From Solirubrobacterales bacterium (GTDB taxonomy: Bacteria > Actinomycetota > Thermoleophilia > Solirubrobacterales > Solirubrobacteraceae), in the NCBI GenBank assembly GCA_027314825.1, contig DAHVAB010000144.1:1-6653 (forward strand): a DNA stretch of 6,653 nucleotides, read 5' to 3'. How positions within the stretch are numbered: position 1 is the first letter of the stretch; the number at the start of each line of letters is the position of its first letter. A program made the translations under genes and the position numbers. The notes below the pieces were generated by a model that did not search any database, was not told the DNA's origin, and saw nothing but the letters and a program-made list of their open reading frames with translations. Shown here piece by piece: positions 5,327-6,653 of this stretch.

Positions 5327-6463
5327 CTACAGCGGCAATGCCAGCTGCCCGCTCGCGCCCGCCCCGCCGGCCTCCCGCTCGCCATCGCCGCCGCCACCAC
5401 CACCACCGAATCCGGTGACCCGCACGCCGAGCAGGCGTACCGGACGCGGCGGGTCATACTCGCGCAGCAGCGCCGCGGCCACCGCGGCTACGGTCTCCTG
5501 CTCGCAGGTCGCACGCTCGATCGTCCGCGCGCGGGTGACCGTCGTGAAGTCGTCGAGACGCACCTTGATCGCGATCGTCCGGCCCGCGCGGCGATGAGCG
5601 GCGAGGCTGGCGCAGAGCTCGCGGACCATCCTGCGCAGGTGCTCGCCGAGCTCCTCCCGGTCGCGGACGTCGACATCGAAGGTGCGCTCCCGCGACTCCG
5701 ATACCGCCTCGCGGACCGGCGCAACCTCGCCGTCGTGCTCGAAACGTGCCCGCCGGGTCAGATCGCGACCGTGATTGGCCCCGAAGCGCTCCGCCAGCAG
5801 CGCCTCCGGCGCCCCGGCCAGCTGCGCGAGCGTGCGCAGCCCCATCTCCTCCAGCCTCGCCGCCGTCTTCGGGCCGATCCCCGGCACCAGCCGCGGCGGG
5901 GCTCCGGCGAACCGGGCGCACGCCTGCTCGCGGGTCAGCACCACGAACCCGGCCGGCTTCTCCGCGTCGGATGCTACCTTCGCGACCAGCTTGTTCGGGC
6001 CGATCCCGACCGAGCATGTCAACCCGGTCTGCAGCGCGATCTCGCGCAGGATCCTGCGCATCGCCGCCCGCGGGGAGTGAAAGCCCTCAAGATCGAGGTA
6101 GGCCTCGTCGAGGCCGACGACCTCCACCCGCTCCACGTTGGCCTTCACGATCCCCATCATCAGCTTCGACACCTCCCGATAGTGCGGGAAGTCCGGCCGC
6201 AGGAAGACGGCCTGCGGGCAGAGCCTGCGCGCCCTGGCAGCCGGCATCGCCGAGCCCACGCCGTAGCGACGGGCCTCGTAGCTGGCGGTCGTGACCACCG
6301 ATCGCGGTCCGCCTCCCGCCACCACCACCGGCCGGCCGCTCAGCTCGGGATGGCGCAGCAGCTCGACCGATACGTAGAAGGCGTCGGCATCCAGGTGGGC
6401 AACCCGGAGGCTCTCCCCCGCCGGCGTGGCGGCCGGCTGGGTCTGCGCGAGACGCGGCTGCAT
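5327..6463 (-). CDS. dinB: DNA polymerase IV (Y-family translesion polymerase)
   Basis: This 378-residue enzyme copies past damaged bases with low fidelity. The palm motif HLDADAFYVSVE (23-34) supplies metal ligand D25 and steric-gate Y30. VVGLDEAYLDL (115-125) supplies D119 and E120. SVGIGPNKLVAKVASDAEKP (151-170) is the family signature, and the thumb helix-hairpin-helix GIGPKTAARL is at 195-204. The little finger spans about 250-350 and ends in LLGVRVTGF. Then comes a run of seven Gly (353-359), a Gly/Ala/Glu-rich linker and the C-terminal QLALPL (373-378), a beta-clamp binding peptide of the QLxLPL type. Length is normal. The ATG at 6463 has no Shine-Dalgarno but has TACATT 8 nt upstream, suggesting a leaderless mRNA. 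I see no LexA box, so SOS control is not supported. It is separated by 85 bp from the hydrolases. Confidence 0.96.
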   Translation of the reverse strand: MQPRLAQTQPAATPAGESLRVAHLDADAFYVSVELLRHPELSGRPVVVAGGGPRSVVTTASYEARRYGVGSAMPAARARRLCPQAVFLRPDFPHYREVSKLMMGIVKANVERVEVVGLDEAYLDLEGFHSPRAAMRRILREIALQTGLTCSVGIGPNKLVAKVASDAEKPAGFVVLTREQACARFAGAPPRLVPGIGPKTAARLEEMGLRTLAQLAGAPEALLAERFGANHGRDLTRRARFEHDGEVAPVREAVSESRERTFDVDVRDREELGEHLRRMVRELCASLAAHRRAGRTIAIKVRLDDFTTVTRARTIERATCEQETVAAVAAALLREYDPPRPVRLLGVRVTGFGGGGGGGDGEREAGGAGASGQLALPL

Positions 6464-6471
6464 GAGAGCCG

Positions 6472-6477
6472 AATGTA
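6472..6477 (-). promoter_or_regulatory. Candidate -10 element for leaderless dinB
   Basis: TACATT (6477-6472) fits TAnnnT and lies 8 nt before the dinB ATG, so transcription would begin at or next to the start codon. The surroundings are very GC-rich, so the hexamer stands out. The expected -35 position reads TCGCCG, a poor match. Confidence 0.4.
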
Positions 6478-6514
6478 GCGCCGGGATCGGCGGGCGGCGA
6501 CCGCGCCGGCCGGC

Positions 6515-6653
6515 TCAGCGCCTGCGACTGCGAGCGGGCGGCCGCCGGCGGGCCGATCATGAGGGCGAAGATCAACAGGGCGCCCACGACCGGGACCGTC
6601 ATGGCGGTGGCGAGCGCCACCACCACCAAGAACGCGCCCTGCAGCCGCGCGAT
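6515..6653 (-). pseudogene. Metal ABC transporter permease (ABC-3, ZnuB/TroC type), 3' fragment, apparently truncated or frameshifted
   Basis: The frame enters at the window edge and reads IARLQGAFLVVVALATAM, then TVPVVGALLIFALMIGPPAAAR, two membrane segments typical of permeases that import Zn2+ or Mn2+. Family members normally continue after GPPAAAR with two more helices (about 60 residues). Here the text turns into Ser/Pro/Arg-rich sequence (SQSQALSRPARSPPAD) with no hydrophobic stretch. The frame has no stop until 6087, which would overlap dinB by 377 nt in another frame, so that end is not credible. A shift of one base after AAAR would stop at TGA 6517-6515. I therefore end the remnant at 6515. 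It may be a decayed gene, a deletion scar next to dinB, or an assembly error. The 5' end is outside the window. Confidence 0.55.

Noticed and set aside
5387..5407. CAC-rich plus-strand run as a His-tag-like or coding repeat
   Set aside because: It is the complement of the poly-Gly codons of dinB, not a separate element.
5242..5457. N-terminal extension of the first hydrolase to 5457
   Set aside because: It would overlap the end of dinB and adds a Cys/Arg/Gly-rich leader unlike the family; a good ribosome site supports 5241.
5165..6478. 437-codon open frame on the plus strand
   Set aside because: It lies antisense to dinB and the hydrolase, has Arg/Ala/His-rich composition without motifs, and is explained by GC-rich codon use leaving few stops.
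6464..6653. LexA/SOS box upstream of dinB
   Set aside because: No GAAC-N4-GTTC or close variant is visible on either strand in this stretch.

Overview
The window is a GC-rich (about 70% by eye) bacterial chromosomal segment. Every credible gene lies on the minus strand, and the plus strand holds only shadow frames. GTG/ATG starts, 0 to 8 nt gene junctions, few clear Shine-Dalgarno sites and several -10-like hexamers 8 to 10 nt before ATG codons suggest a high-GC actinobacterium with many leaderless mRNAs. A Solirubrobacterales/Thermoleophilia relative is my guess from protein style, not something the sequence proves.

Layout in transcription order, from high to low coordinates. (a) 6515-6653: the 3' part of a metal ABC-3 permease (ZnuB/TroC type), cut by the window edge. 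It loses family homology right after its GPPAAAR motif, so it looks truncated or frameshifted. (b) 5327-6463: DNA polymerase IV (dinB) with a poly-Gly linker and a C-terminal clamp-binding peptide. (c) 4438-5241 and 3591-4445: two alpha/beta hydrolases overlapping by 8 nt. The first has a full Ser-Asp-His triad; the second has Ala where the catalytic His is expected. (d) 3445-3599: a regulatory and repeat island with three 31-bp tandem repeats, an inverted repeat, a consensus Shine-Dalgarno before an ATG-TGA-TAA minimal frame, and an AT-rich -10-like element. (e) 2692-3444: a SAM-dependent methyltransferase resembling trans-aconitate methyltransferase. (f) 2635-2691: a short gap with a GC hairpin and a -10-like element. 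(g) 1831-2634, 1091-1831 and 35-1090: YceH/DUF480 protein, CcdA-like membrane thiol protein and CDF zinc/cation exporter, joined by 1-nt and 0-nt junctions as one translationally coupled operon. A further gene may start at position 22 and leave the window.

The genes are mostly housekeeping or accessory functions: metal transport at both ends, lesion bypass, esterase/lactonase-like hydrolysis, methylation, and membrane thiol redox. I see no phage, IS, CRISPR, tRNA, rRNA or obvious defence system. The best leads are the hydrolase lacking its catalytic His, the 31-bp repeat with the start-stop element before the methyltransferase, the duplicated half-domain tail of the CDF protein, and the broken permease next to dinB.
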